Shown here: piece after piece, positions 50,298-62,625 of the stretch
Position numbering within the stretch: position 1 is the stretch's first letter
How the letters are laid out: each line of letters begins with the position of its first letter
Origin: Ilex aquifolium
Taxonomy: Eukaryota > Streptophyta > Magnoliopsida > Aquifoliales > Aquifoliaceae
NCBI GenBank assembly: GCA_951799425.1
Contig: OX637397.1
Coordinates: 13,258,064 to 13,322,063, forward strand
Direction of reading: 5' to 3'
DNA: 64,000 nucleotides
Made by a program: the position numbers and the translations under genes
The notes under the pieces: model-generated
Seen by the model: only the letters and a program-made list of their open reading frames with translations
Databases searched by the model: none
Told to the model about the DNA's origin: nothing

Positions 50298-52207
50298 AGG
50301 CCGACCTATCTGGACGCATTGCCAAGTAGCCAGTCGAACTCGGGGAGTTCGACATTATGTTCGAACCTAGAACCGCAATCAAAGGGCAGGTCGTGGCAGA
50401 GTTTATCGCTAAGTTTCAACCAAAGCCCAGTTCAGGAATGACCGACCAAAGTGATAGTACTAAAAAGTCAGAGCTTATTGGTAAATGGAGTCTGTTTGTT
50501 GACGGATCTTCCAATCAGAAGGGGGCAGGCATCGACCTCATACTGGAAAGTCCGAAAGGTTGTATCCTGGAGAAGGCCATCAGACTCGGGTTCGAAGACT
50601 CAAATAATGAAGCAGAATATGAAGCCTTAATAGCCGGAGTAAAGCTCACAGCCGAATTAGGCGTAACCAATCTCCAAATATTTTCTGATTCACAACTTGT
50701 GGTGAATTAAATAATAGGGGAGTACATGCCTAAAGATGAGAAGATGGTGGCATACCATGCTGTAGTAGAAAAAAAGTTGAGGTGGATACCGGAATTTTCA
50801 ATTCAGCAGGTCGGTAGATCAAAAAACGCCCATGTTGACACTTTGGCCTCATTAGCATCCGCAATCGATCAGAAAACCGAAAGGATTGTCACTATTGAAT
50901 TCTTGCAACAGTCAAGCATTGTGACTGAAAGTCCAGACGAAATTTTGTCTGGAGAACTAGAGCCGAGTTGGAGGGATGGGATCATCGCCTTTTTAAAGAA
51001 TGGGGACTTGCCTAGAGACAAAAAATAAGCCCATAGAATGCGACTGAAGGCAGCTCGATTCTGGCTATCTCCAAAGGATGAGCTCTACCGACGCTCATTC
51101 GGAGGCCCCTACTTGAAGTGTGTACATCCCAAACTGGTGCCTGATTTTTTATTTGAAATTCACGAGGGAACTTGCGGCGCCCATACTGGTGGAAGATCTC
51201 TGGCTCACCGAGCCATTTCCCAAGGGTTCTGGTGGCCTTACATGCAGAAGGATGCCCAACAGTATGTCAGGCGATGTGAGAAGTGTCAGAAATTCTCACC
51301 AATACCTAGAAAACCATCCCAATAATTGCTTCCATTGACGAGCCCATGGCCATTTGCGCAATGGGGGCTAGATATTGTGGGACCATTACCTCGGGCACCT
51401 GGAAATAAGAAGTTTCTCCTCGTTGTAACTGATTATTTCTCAAAGTGGGTGAAAGCCGAGCCCCTTGCTCACATCAGGGATACTGATACGAGGAAGTTCG
51501 TCTGGAGGAACATTATCACCAGGTTTGGAATTCCTAATGCACTCATCTCAGATAATGGGACGCAGTTTGATAGTGGCCCCTTCAAAACTTTCTGCCAGCA
51601 GTATGGAATTCGGAATCACTATTCGATCCCGGCTTATCCCCAGAGTAATGGACAAGCAGAAATCACCAACAAAACAATACTGGATGGTATTAAGAAAAGA
51701 TTGGAGGATGCCAAAGGAAATTGGGTGGAAAAGTTATCGAGTGTTTTGTGGACGTACCAAACCACACCTCGGCGTTCAACTGGTGAGACTCCATTCGCCC
51801 TAGCCTATGGGATGAAGGCAGTAATTCCATTAGAAGGTGGTCTGCCGACCTTGAGAACTGAGCTGGTTGAAAGTAACGTTAATGATGTCATCATCATTCG
51901 AGACCTTGATCTAGCAGAAGAAAAAAGAGAGCAAGCAGTAATCAAGATGACCTCTTATTCGCAGCAAATGTCCCGAGCTTACAACAAGAAAGTCAATCCG
52001 CGGTATTTTTAACTGGGAGATTTGGTCCTTAGGCGTGTACTGGGATCGGCTAGAAACCCAGCACATGGAAAGCTTGGAGCAAATTGGGAGGGTCCATACA
52101 GAGTGGCCCGAGTTGGGGGCAGTGGATATTATGAGCTTGAGACTTTGGACAATAAAATGGTACCACGCCCTTGGAACTCAACCAACATAAGAAATTTCTA
52201 CTTCTGA
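50298..52207 (+). pseudogene. Tat-type Gypsy pol: RNase H and integrase, broken
   Basis: Begins with ADLSGRIAK then ELGEFDIMFEPR, a linker before the RNase H that Tat elements carry. RNase H: SLFVDGSSNQKGAG, NNEAEYEALIAGVKLTAELG, IFSDSQLVVN and AHVDTLASLA. Integrase: zinc-binding H-H-C-C in HEGTCGAHTGG to CEKCQKF (51158-51290), catalytic core GLDIVGPL, ISDNGTQFD and SNGQAEITNKT (51366-51670), then a C-terminal domain LGANWEGPYRVARVGG. In-frame stops occur at about 50331, 50708, 51026, 51323 and 52010, each where the family has an ordinary residue. The frame is otherwise well kept, so decay is moderate. Confidence 0.9.
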
Positions 52208-52387
52208 AAAGTGCCTTTTTGGAAACGGAACTCCGAAGTACCTTTGGAAACACAAGGGTGCCCCTTGTCTCGAAAGTTCAGAAACAATTAGCATATTGAT
52301 GTACTGATGAACAAAAGTTATTAATAAAAGGCATCTTTTATGGATACATCTGATTTCATTGTTAAACACCCTACTGCCAAGGCAAGG

Positions 52388-54711
52388 TGTGAAACCCGGA
52401 AATTTTTGAATTTTTCTGACTAAGGGCAAAACAGTAATTTGCCACTATAGTGCAGTTTAAAATACCTATGTTCTAGACCTCGGATGGGAAAACGGAGTGC
52501 GCCATTGGATTCGCAACGCGAAACCTAGTAACCACCATAAAATTCGTCGAATTCCGAGATAGTCGGAAATTGCACGTAAACCGAGGCGCTTACGTGGCGA
52601 TTTTTAATTCCAGGGCTCTTAAAATACTTTTTTTTCAAATAATCTGGATAAATAATTGAAAGTTCAAATAAAATTTATTTGAACTCAATCCGAGACTTAA
52701 TGAATCGTTTTTGAACGAAAAACGAACCCGAAAGTCGGTAATATGCGGTGCAACGAGGACCGCACATTAAAAAATATAAATAAGGACTTAAAAATCAGAT
52801 TTTGGGATATTTTCACTCCCACTTGCCCTTGGTTCAGCCGTTCAAAGAGAGAAAGAGGGAGAAGAGAAAAAAAAGAATTCTTAAGCCTTTCTCCGGCGAT
52901 TTCTCCGCCTTCCGTCGCTCGGATTCCGTCGAGCTAGAAGGGAGAAGTGATCTACTCGTCGAGGGCTTCGTCTACATACCAAAAACAACGATTTCCACTG
53001 AACGTGAAAAATCAAGAATTGGGGAAAGTATTGGTTTTTGAGTGATTTTGGTGTATAGAGATTGCCTACATCTCTATTGAGGTAGGGGTTGTTCCTACCT
53101 TGGATTATTCTACCTTAGGTGTAGCTAGTTTAAGGGTATCTATATATATGCATGTGTATATATGTATATATGTGTGTGTTTATGGTTATGAGAATGGAAA
53201 GGTGAGCATGAAATTAGCTTAGGCTTGTTGCTAACTAAATTTTGATATGTGTAAGTTATATGTGATGCATTATATAACTTGGTGCTATTGAAGGCATGTT
53301 TTGTGTGTTGGAAGTTGTTGTTTTGCTTAAAATGAAACAATATGTTAGTGCCTATGAGGTGTTTGATAATATACCTTGGTGGGTTGTTTAGATGATTTGT
53401 TTGGGGTCATTGGAATAACATGTTTGAATGTGTTATTGATGTATTGACATATGCTCATTGATATGTGTTTATGATGGTTTATGGAATTTATATGCTTATG
53501 ATTTAAATTCCATGGAATGTGAACATATAATTATGTTGCTCATGTGGTGGCCATTGCATTTTGAGCCTGAATATAGCATCACATTCATTGGCATTGTGCA
53601 TGAGTGTGGATGAGTAATGCATGGGTAAATCAACACCTAGCTTGGTGTTTGATTTGGGTGTAGACTCGGGGAAAATTGGATCAACGATCCTTTTTGGAGT
53701 TGCACGGTTGCATTGCATAAGGAAAGACTTGTGTTGGATAAAGCAAGAAGGGGCATGGCGACTTCCTTGGGTGAGAAACCCTAAACCACTTGGTTCAGTC
53801 ACTTCCCGGAGGTGAAATTCCAGAAAAGTGGCATGGCCCACGGAGCCGGCGGTTGTGATACCAAAATCCGTTGCCCAAGGAAAACACAAGGGATTTTAGT
53901 AATAAAAAAAAAAAAAAACACCCATTCAATGGGTAGATTCCAATAATGATCGGATTTCATAACGATCATTGGAAGGATTTTTCCGTCAATAGACGGGTTG
54001 CATTACACTTTGGCGTTGCATTGTGTTGTGTGAGTCGGTGAGGATTCGGGTTGAAACGCATGGGTGAGTGCCACTTCATTCCATGGCATAGCATTGTTGC
54101 ATTCCATCATAGAATGCATAAGCATGAGAAATGTTTAGTTATATGTTTATGTGATGATTACATGAGCATGTGCATCTAGGGAAAGAGTAACCTCTATAGG
54201 TTTATCTCTACTGGGCGTTGTGCTCACCCTATACGGGAAACAATTTCAGGTGTCGAGTCTACACCGGTGATTGGCTTCCGTGGAGAGCATCAAGGATGAA
54301 GGGGGCCTATGTGTGGCCTTATCTTAAGATTTTGTAAACCTATTGTTTTAAAATGGTTTATGACATGTAAATATTGTAAAACACTTGTGATATTTATATG
54401 TTTTGTTTAAGTATGAATTATTGGACCCAGTGTGGCCACTGTTTACTTATAAATGGACCCGGTGCGGTCATTATTTTAAATTGGGCCTCAGATGGGTCAT
54501 TTGAATATATGTTGTACAGGTTGGGTATTGGGTAGAGCTCCCTGTACAAAGGAGACTCTGCCCAAGTTTCGTTAAGTTATGAACCCTGGTAAATGGGACA
54601 TAATCCCGGTTTTAGAGATATTCTTGACGTGGTCTCGGGTTGAGCGATTCCACGGGTATTTCCGAGGGTTGAGGAGTTATCAACGGGACCCCCGGATTTT
54701 GGGGCGTCACA
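52388..54711 (+). mobile_element. Solo-LTR-like element D (2324 bp) inside the Tat element
   Basis: Starts TGTGAAACCCGG, ends GGGGCGTCACA, with exact 5-bp duplication CAAGG at 52383-52387 and 54712-54716. TATAAATA lies at 52775, 387 nt from the 5' end. It shares GTCGAGCTAGAAGGGAGAAG (52929 on), CTACTGGGCGTTGTGCTCAC (54210 on) and GGGTAGAGCTCCC near 54531 with A, B and C. It is the shortest copy and has no special internal array. Confidence 0.83.
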
Positions 54712-54908
54712 CAAGGAGACAAAAAATCCTGATAGAAGTATAAACTTAAATTAGGCGCAGCCACCCGATCAGATCCAGGCCCTCAGCTAGGCATGACGGT
54801 GTAAACTGATTAGAGATGAATTTGAGTCCGATTCAATCGGCGGGTCGGTGCGGGGTAGAAACAATCTCTAAAAATGCCCAAGGGACAAAAGAGTAACTCT
54901 ACTGGATA

Positions 54909-55270
54909 ACCGAGCACTTTGAAGAAAGGCCGAGCAATGGCCACAACTTCAAGTGTGAAAATTTCTCCAAGTATTTTAAATGTCTTTATTTAAGGACCGA
55001 GCTCTTTGAAGAAAGGCTGAGCAATGGCCATAACTTCAAAGATAAAAAATTCTTTAAGTATTTAAAGGTCCCTATTTAAGGACCGAGCTCTTTAAAGAAG
55101 GACCGAGCAGTGGCCATAACTTCACAGATTAAAATTTTCTTTAAGTATTTGAAGGACCGATCTCTTTGAAGAAGGGCCGAGCAAATGTCATAACTCCAAG
55201 AGCAAAATTTTTTCTAAGTGTTAAGGTCTCTATTGAGAGACCAAACTCTTGAAGAAGGCCCGAACAAAGG
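54909..55270 (+). repeat. Tandem repeat of about 86 bp, 4-5 units, in the Tat element
   Basis: Units start at about 54910, 54996, 55082, 55156 and 55240. Each begins ACCGAGCTCTTTGAAGAA or a variant, runs through a GGCCGAGCAATGGCCATAAC word and ends in TTTAAGTATTT with CTATTTAAGG. The last unit is partial. Arrays downstream of pol are common in Tat elements. Confidence 0.85.
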
Positions 55271-55438
55271 GCCTTAGGCTTTGAAAGTCAAGTTTTTTCA
55301 AATACTCGAAAGTCCAAAAATTCAAAATAAACGAAAGGTTAAAAGGCAAATGTCATTGAACTTCAGAAGATTACAAGGTTATCTCAAAAAGATCTTCTAA
55401 CATAAACATCAAAAAGTAAAAAAATTCTCCAAGTGTTT

Positions 55439-57380
55439 TCAGGAAGCTGGGGGTTGGGAGGAGCTAGGAAGGGAGTGCCTAGAGTAAAGTCCAGAGGAAG
55501 ATGGAACTCCAGCAGCAGTCAGGGCGGCATGCCATCCTTTGCTGAAGTACGCATCCCACAGAAGAGGGATCTGTAAAGCCAGATCATTTTCTGCCTTCTC
55601 AATCCCTTCATCAAAAGCAGCATCTTCTATCTCTTTTGCTTCAACTTTGTATTGATCAAACTCCTCAAGAAGACTTGTGTAATCAAGCTGGGATTGGGAG
55701 AACTCTACGTTTGCTTCATGTTCAGAGTCTTTCAGCTTTCCAATCTCTGTCTCAAGCTTTTGATTCTCCTCGGTTAGTCTTTGATTTTAAGCTTGCAGAA
55801 CCTTAGCTTCCTCACAGATTTTGGCGTACTCCTCATCCACAGACTCTTTCTTGGCAAGCGCAAAAGCTCGGGCATGGATGGCATCTTTCATAGCTTTATC
55901 TTTTCTAGCTATCCTAGCCCCTACCTCATGTACTTTTTGAAGACCCTACGCTGAAAAAACATAGATAAATTCTTAAGAACGAAGAGAAGGCCTAGAGAAA
56001 CAGATCTTACCAAGACCATGTGCTGAATTGCTTGGCGGGACACTTCATCATTAGTCAAAGCCTCGTTCATGGCAAGGTCCTGAGGCAGAATGACCCCTCT
56101 GGCGATCCCCACTACGACATTGAAGTCCTCGATAGCACAATATTTTGTAGTGATCTCTCTCCTTTTGACCTTGAGAACAGGTCGGAAAGGAGGATTGATT
56201 GGCTTAGGAGAAAGACTTGCCTCGGACTCAGCAGTTCTTCGCCTTTTTGGGGCGGGGTCTTTAGCAAGTTAAAAAATTAAGTCATGTTGACAATCTGGGG
56301 AATGAACAGAATCAGGAGGATCTAACTCCACATGAGTCGCAGTGTCAGTGGCCCGAACCAAGTCTGCCGAGTCGCTAACTGGCGGAGTTGCACCGTTTGG
56401 CTCAAGAAGAATAGTTTCGGCGGGAACCTCTGTTGCAGTGTCCTCTTCTTGAATAGGGATCAAAGAAGCAAATGGCAAGGACGGTTCGGCAGTTTGGGTC
56501 GGCTTAACAGTCGATAAAAAAGTCTAAAAAATTATTCACCGTCCTTCGTCCAGAAGTGGCAGTTGAAGCTCTTTTGCGGGCTCGGGTTGTCTACTCCCGA
56601 ACAATTTGAATAGCTTCCCGATCTATGGCAAGTGTTGCGTTTGGTCGGTTCGGCACAGCAATGAAGGACGTGTAAATAGGGGTGTACCCAAGCAGAGTAT
56701 GAGCAGCTCGACAAAAGAGAGAATCGTTGAAGTCCCAGACTTTCCTGAGTTCATCCATTTTAACTACTCACTCAGGGATTCTGCCCTTCACAGTCTCGCC
56801 TACGAAACAGAAGATTATTCATGTCAGAAAGCAACGGACGAGTAAAAATAAAAATGGAAGAGTAAAAAAATACAATCACCGGGCGTGCCTTCTTTATATG
56901 GGCAACGATAAGAGGGAGTGGCCTCAGCAGAGTATTCCTAGTTTGTAGAAACAAAAACCACATCGTTCTCATGCCCCTTGTTCAAATCTAGGAGATGAGT
57001 TACTAGGTAGCGGTCCTTCTTCCTTACAGCCAAATAGTAATTGTCTTCAGTCGGTTTAATGATATAGCAATATAGAATCTCCCATAAACCGAGACTCAAG
57101 CCCAAAAGCTTATTCAAAGCAGCTACTCCCATCACAATCCTGAAGAAGTTGGGGCAGCATTGGATAGGACAAAGTTTCATTTTGCAGAGAGCACCCAGAG
57201 GAGGAAAGGGTCTAGAGGGAAACGAACTCCACCCTCGGTGATCACTCGAGTGTGGATGGGAATACTCTCTCTAGTGCCTATCAGGGATTCCTCTGTTCCA
57301 GCGATTCTTATGTCTACATCGTCTGGAATATGGTATTTGGTTTTGAAAGTAGGAACTTCATCAGGAGTAAGAGGATCCAT
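55439..57380 (-). pseudogene. Tat antisense ORF (Transposase_28-like domain plus coiled coil), broken
   Basis: The start is the ATG at 57380. N-terminal reading: PDDVDIRIAGTEESLIGTRE, then ITEGGVRFPLDPFLLWVLSA, a frameshift at about 57177, then CCPNFFRIVMGVAALNKLLG and NYYLAVRKKDRYLVT. This matches the plant domain labelled 'putative gypsy type transposon' (PF04195, Transposase_28). The middle is variable and Ser/Pro/Glu-rich. The C-terminal part (55440-55880) is a strong coiled coil, for example EENQKLETEIGKLKDSEHEA. In-frame stops near 56940 and 55789 and other frame changes make it a pseudogene. Function is unknown in the family. It runs opposite to pol, downstream of it. Confidence 0.75.
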
Positions 57381-57463
57381 GGCAGAAGGGGATGAAGGTT
57401 GAAGAATAACAGAAATCAAGCAGTTCGAAAGGACAAAGTACAGAAAAGGAATGGAAGAGGTTA

Positions 57464-57474
57464 CTTATAAAAGG
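57464..57474 (-). promoter_or_regulatory. TATA-like box of the antisense ORF
   Basis: On minus this reads CCTTTTATAAG, about 85-95 bp upstream of the antisense ATG at 57380, followed by a pyrimidine-rich leader. It suggests the antisense ORF has its own promoter inside the element. Confidence 0.4.
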
Positions 57475-58439
57475 AGGGAATTCTAAAAGGCAGTACTTAA
57501 ATGACTACTCACCCGCCAAAACAAAGGGCATGTCCCAAAAGGTGTGAAGCAATGATGAGATTAAGGACATAAAATGGCTGACAGACGAAAGGTGTATGTC
57601 AAACATTTTTAGGGTGTCTCCCAATGTGACACGTGTACTCACATTTAATGAATCCACGTGAGCAAAATAAGACCAGTCACGTGATTGAGACATAATTATA
57701 TATTAAGTCAGCAGTCTGAGACCGAACAGATCAAAGAGCTCGGTAATAAACAGAAGAGCTCGGTCCACATCATGACCGAGATTTTGAAACGATAAATGAA
57801 GAGCTAAGGAGACGCCTATAACTCAGGCATTCTAGTTAAGCAAATGGACGAAATTATAGGAACGACAAGAGGAATTGCTAGAGAAATATCAGCAACTTTC
57901 CAACTAGTGTCGCCTGATTGGAGGAATGTGTACCACTTTGAATCGAAAATCATGGAAACCCTAACTAAACGGTGATCTACAAAAGGCACAAGGAGCGAGG
58001 GTGAAAGGTACACTGAACTCTCCTTGTCCTCTTACAATTGTTTTAGCTCCATTACTGACTTAAGCATCGGAGTGCCTTCGACCGAAACACTTCGATCTTG
58101 GGCAGTTTGTTCGTTTTGCAGGAAGGGAAGACTAGGAGATCAGGTTCAGAGCCCACACTTTATCAGAAATATCCATTCATCATTCTTGTGGGAGGTATCT
58201 TCAAGTTTTGCCTCTTACAGAATTAGTGTTAGGCAAAAATAAAATATTGACTAATATTATGAAAAATGGGTATATTTAAATATTTTTAATTCTTGATCAA
58301 ATACTTAATCAATTTTTTAAACATAAATAATTTTTTGTTAATAGAAATATTGATATTAATACGACATGAATTAAAATGACACAATATGAACATAACATGA
58401 CACGATACAAGACTATTTAATGATTTAAATTGGTACAAA

Positions 58440-59060
58440 CACGTGACATAAGACACACGGTCAAGAGGGTAATGTTGAATTGAAAGCCCGGGCCAAGCAT
58501 TGGGCCAACTTGCCTAACAAGGCCTAACCAAACTAGTTGATGGTTCGATCAATAAAGATACAGAGTTGCTTGCTGAGCCAAATAAAGAAAAAAAGAGCCA
58601 CTAAATTGACTACCAAAGATAAACCGAATTAAGCATAGCTCTGCTGACCTGAGGACTGCGGAAGAATGTAGAAATGATAAGGAAGTTGCTTATGTTATAA
58701 GTGAATAGAACAAAATGTGGCCTAAAGAATAGGCAAACTAGAAAAGAAACCTAAAAAAGCTCTCACACTAATTATGAGAAATTTGCTTAATACGAAGGTG
58801 TGCCACTTTGAACAGTCACTGGCAGAAACCTTAGTAGAAATGGTGCAACGAGCCATTATAAATATTGGGTAATGCGTCTAAGGTATGCACTTCTTTTCCT
58901 GCAAAATTGCCAGCTTATTCTCAGAACCCTTACTGACTTAAGCATCGGAGTGTCTCTGACCGATCCACCCCGATCTCTGACAGTTTGCTCTTTTTGTAGC
59001 AGGAGCAGTGCAATTTTTTTCGTTTTTCTAGTCAATCCAAATCCCACATTGTCATAGGTT
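58440..59060 (+). repeat. Second Tat-type LTR remnant
   Basis: Shares ACTGACTTAAGCATCGGAGT at 58932 with the LTR-like end at 58054, followed in both by a CGATC...CAGTTTG word and a purine stretch. A TATAAATAT box lies at 58856. The right end is probably near 59049 (CCCACA). The two LTR-like ends are 878 bp apart, so this is a second, different insertion or a rearranged LTR pair. Boundaries are approximate. Confidence 0.5.
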
Positions 59061-59096
59061 GAAGGTACAAGATTTTTTCCTTGTACAATTTACTTA

Positions 59097-59553
59097 TCTA
59101 TGCTACTAATAAAAGTACCTTACATAAAAAAAATTTGATTCACTATTTTACCCTAACACAAAATTATAAAAACTAACATGTCCTTTTATATTTAAATATG
59201 CAGATTACCATTATATCCCTCTATATAACAAAAAAACCTTTAACATATCATCTAAATCTCTATATTTATAAAACTTTTAAATGGTCATGTTACTCTTAAC
59301 AGGAAATATAAAAACATTATTCTTTTTTTTTCAAAACTCCAATATTAATACACAACAACTTCATTGATACAATATTATCTCTAGTGCCAAAAAATTAATA
59401 TATGTATCTTTTTCTTTTCATCCACAATACAAAAAATTTAAGTATGATAAATATGAGATTATATTTAATTTAACTATGTAATTAAATATTTATATATTTT
59501 ATCAAATATTTTAAAGAAAACTTTCACGTGCAACGCACGTGTTGCATTGCTAG
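59097..59553 (+). mobile_element. Non-autonomous Helitron (457 bp), perfect ends
   Basis: Starts TCTATGCTACTAATAAAAGT after host A (59096). Ends with hairpin CACGTGCAACGCACGTG (59525-59541), spacer TTGCATTG and CTAG (59550-59553), followed by host T. All Helitron rules are met and there is no target duplication. The body is AT-rich and non-coding. Confidence 0.85.
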
Positions 59554-60295
59554 TTAACTTAAAAGAAAATTTATTTTTGTTGTTAATAAATTGCATTTAT
59601 TTTCAAATATAAATAAGAGACAAAGAAGAATAAATAACAAAATATAATTATTTCTTTGAGCTCAGGAGAAATTATAGAGAGAATAGAAGCGGCATATGCG
59701 ATTATATTTGCATATGTGTGAAATGACAATCTTCAATTAGTTAAGAAACTCCTACTTATAGAATAATAATAATATATAATAACAATAATAACAACAATAA
59801 CAATAACAATAACAATAATAAAGATAAGAGAAACCAAAATCTAAAATTTGATATCAAAATACATCTAAAATAACATAGCTGAAGGTGGTGCTTTTAGTAA
59901 TTAGTAGATGTATAAGGGAGTTTAGGAAGAGAAAGTGGATGAAATGAAAACTAGTCTTCTTTTGACCATATTCAAATTTATCCTCTCTAAATTGGACGAA
60001 AAAGTGAAAGGAAAGATAGGAATGAATACCCTTTAATAAAAGCTTAAGCCAAGTTTGCTTGTTAGATGAGCTAAGCCAAAACGAGTATAAACACTATTCT
60101 CAGATGAATAAATTAAGTATGAGCAATCTAATGTTCGCATCGATTCATTTGCACTCCTTACAAATAGTCACCCAATATACCTAATAGTCACACAATAATA
60201 TGAACACATTTTTACTTAAACTAGAAACGTTGCTAACCATTTTAAGTGACCTTCAAATTGTTTACAACCCCATAGAGATCAAATTGGAAGTTAAT
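59554..60295. other. AT-rich intergenic DNA before the second DUF247 copy
   Basis: Contains an imperfect (AAT/AAC)n microsatellite at about 59764-59822. No gene is supported. The duplicated block probably starts before 60296, but its left part cannot be compared because copy 1 begins outside the window. Confidence 0.6.
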
Positions 60296-60446
60296 TTTCT
60301 GCAACTAGTGTCTTATAATATTTTCACATCGAGCAATTCTTATTGTACATTTATGAAACAACTGGTTGACCAAATAATCAGTACAACTTATTTGAAAACA
60401 TAATGTATTTATTTAAGGAGACTAGTAAATCAAACTGGACTTCAAA

Positions 60447-61684
60447 TCATGAGACTTGTAAGACAGAGCATATAATCTGTATGATAGTCAGCAGAAGCAA
60501 CAACATAACACCAAAAAGTGAAATGATAGACCATGAGCTGTTGAAATAATTACGTCTTAATTTGGCAACCCATATGTGTCGACGATGTTTGCAGTGCTCG
60601 TTAACTTTGTTGAAAACTTCAGAATAACAGAAAGTTGTTTCATCTAGGAAGATATTATTGCCCAATTTGTTCAACATGGTCGAAACAGCTTCATCATCAC
60701 CTAACCAATTGTCAATGATTCCACAGTGACATAGTATTGCGGCATCCTTGGGAGAATTTACGAGGCGATCTAAAAATGTCAAATAATGAGTCAAATAAGC
60801 TGCTTCAGTACTGCCATTATATTGCTCATAAGCAATCATATTTCTAAAGAAGATCTCTGTAATATCATCAATTACCAAAGGTGGGATTTTTGTGATTCCC
60901 TTTTCAAACTTTATATCCATCAACGATGAACTTTCCGTAGCCTTTTCAAATTTAATACCAGCCTCTCAAAGGTCTGTGGCGCATTTTATGAATTCCCATC
61001 TACTACCTTGGTTAGCATAGTTCCCACGAGAAGACAACGTTGCAGCAAATGAGGAACACCAAGACTTGTGTACAAGGCCTAGTACATGATTGACATCATG
61101 GCTTGGAACACTGGAAAGTTTTAAAAGTTTTGAGTGAAGAACATCAAGGTTAAGGAAAATATGTTTCTTTCTTGGTTTGGATTTTTTGTCATGTCGAATA
61201 AGAGCTCAAGGACAAAGAATGGGAGTTGATTTTCAAGTAACAATAAATCTCGATGTAAAATGCAGATGAACTTTTCCAATTTTAAAATAGGGTCATCTTT
61301 ATATGTGTGATCTTCAAAATTGCGAAATAACTCGATCATAAAGCACCCATCAAGAAGCATCATTCTCACAAACTCATCCTTCCCAAGTCCAATGGACTCC
61401 ACATAAGATTTTCGTGCTTTTTCTTCCAAATCTTGCATGGCATTGACATATCTATCCACATTCAATTCATTTCTTTGCTTAAGCAACAATTGTAGGTACC
61501 GTAGTTTATGCTCTTCCATCATTTTCATGTTACTTTTACCGTGGTGATAAGGACTGATTGCAAGCATTTCTGGTTCATAGGCTTTCTCGTTTTCTCTACG
61601 TAATAGGCCATCCACTCTGAAGATGTAGGGCTCAAAGGGTGTGGATGATAAAGAAGCAAGCTTGTTGTTGATGGTATTAGACAA
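60447..61684 (-). pseudogene. DUF247 family protein gene, broken (copy 2)
   Basis: Same gene and same lesions as 152-1389: the N-terminal frame ends at 61121, the C-terminal frame starts near 60923, and a TGA sits at 60966-60968. Two amino-acid differences from copy 1 are visible: Thr to Ala in the EEKARKSY segment (base 61417) and Val to Ala in STEAAYL (base 60802). The shared frameshift and stop show that the gene was already broken before the copies separated. Confidence 0.88.
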
Positions 61685-62261
61685 CTAGCGGCTCATTTGC
61701 TATCCCTTCGAAATTAACAAAGGCTGGGCAAACAAATACCAAAGAATTTGTCCAAAAATACCCTATTTCTCATCCACGAACGCAAGTGAGATATAAAAAC
61801 TACAAAACAAATTACCAAAAAGATTTCAAATGAAACAAGGCTTGGTATAATGCGAACTTGTAAACACACATGGAAAATGTTTGGCTTAGAAGTCCCCCAA
61901 CCCAATAAAAAACATCACAATAGCTCTCTAATATTTGTAATTAATTTTTTTAAAGGGATGCAACACGAGGATTTTCTAGGGGATCACTCATTCTAATATT
62001 ACTCTCACTCAAGCACGTTAAACTGCGGAGTTATGATGAAATCTAGTGCATTAATGTTGGCATAATTGCACCCTATTTGTAATTAGTTCTTTACTTTGGT
62101 CCGAAAATAGTAATTTTATTTGACCGGGTTGTGTTTGAGATGTTATCTTAGGACCGTATTTTTATTGTGACCACATTGAGTTTGTTTGATTAGTCTGAGA
62201 CGTGTTTTTCAAAAATATATGTATAATTTTATTTTATTTTTAAATAACTACAATTAATGTT

Positions 62262-62625
62262 CTCCAAGTGGGAGAATTTTTTCTATATTGGACTTCCATT
62301 AATTGATAGTTAATTTTGGATTTGTGAAAAACGTCTGAATTTATGGTCCAATGAGATGAACCCAATATTATTAAGTGATCTATTTTGATGGGCTTATGTG
62401 CATCTTGTAATTGACGTGGTTGAGGCAGTTAAGTGTAGGTCTTAATCTAATTGTGACCCGTAATAGGAGAGCCCATTAGATTTCATTATAAATAGCAGAC
62501 TAGATCCCCTCTCCACTTCATAACCCTAATTTGGTTTGTCCCATTGAGAGTCACCAATTGCTTTGAAGAAGGAGAGTAAGACATTGCCCTTTAGCGAAAG
62601 AAACCTGAAGATCGAATGTCATGGC
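62262..62625 (+). promoter_or_regulatory. Promoter-like or partial Copia-LTR-like segment (copy 2)
   Basis: Copy of 1967-2330, with the TATAAATA box at 62487-62494. No substitution was noticed between copies inside this stretch. No coding exon follows; 62626-64000 holds no gene I can support. Confidence 0.3.

Larger units (their letters stand above)
50290..58245 (+). mobile_element. Ty3/Gypsy element of Tat type, 5'-truncated, with nested LTR element D
   Basis: The left part (LTR, gag, protease, most of reverse transcriptase) is absent. Present in order: the end of reverse transcriptase/RNase H, integrase (to 52207), non-coding DNA cut by element D (52388-54711), tandem repeats (54909-55270), an antisense ORF (55439-57380, minus) and an LTR-like end with GACTTAAGCATCGGAGTG at 58057. 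Integrase after RNase H marks Gypsy. A long region downstream of pol holding an antisense ORF is known from Tat-lineage elements such as Grande and RIRE2. The right boundary is approximate. Confidence 0.82.
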
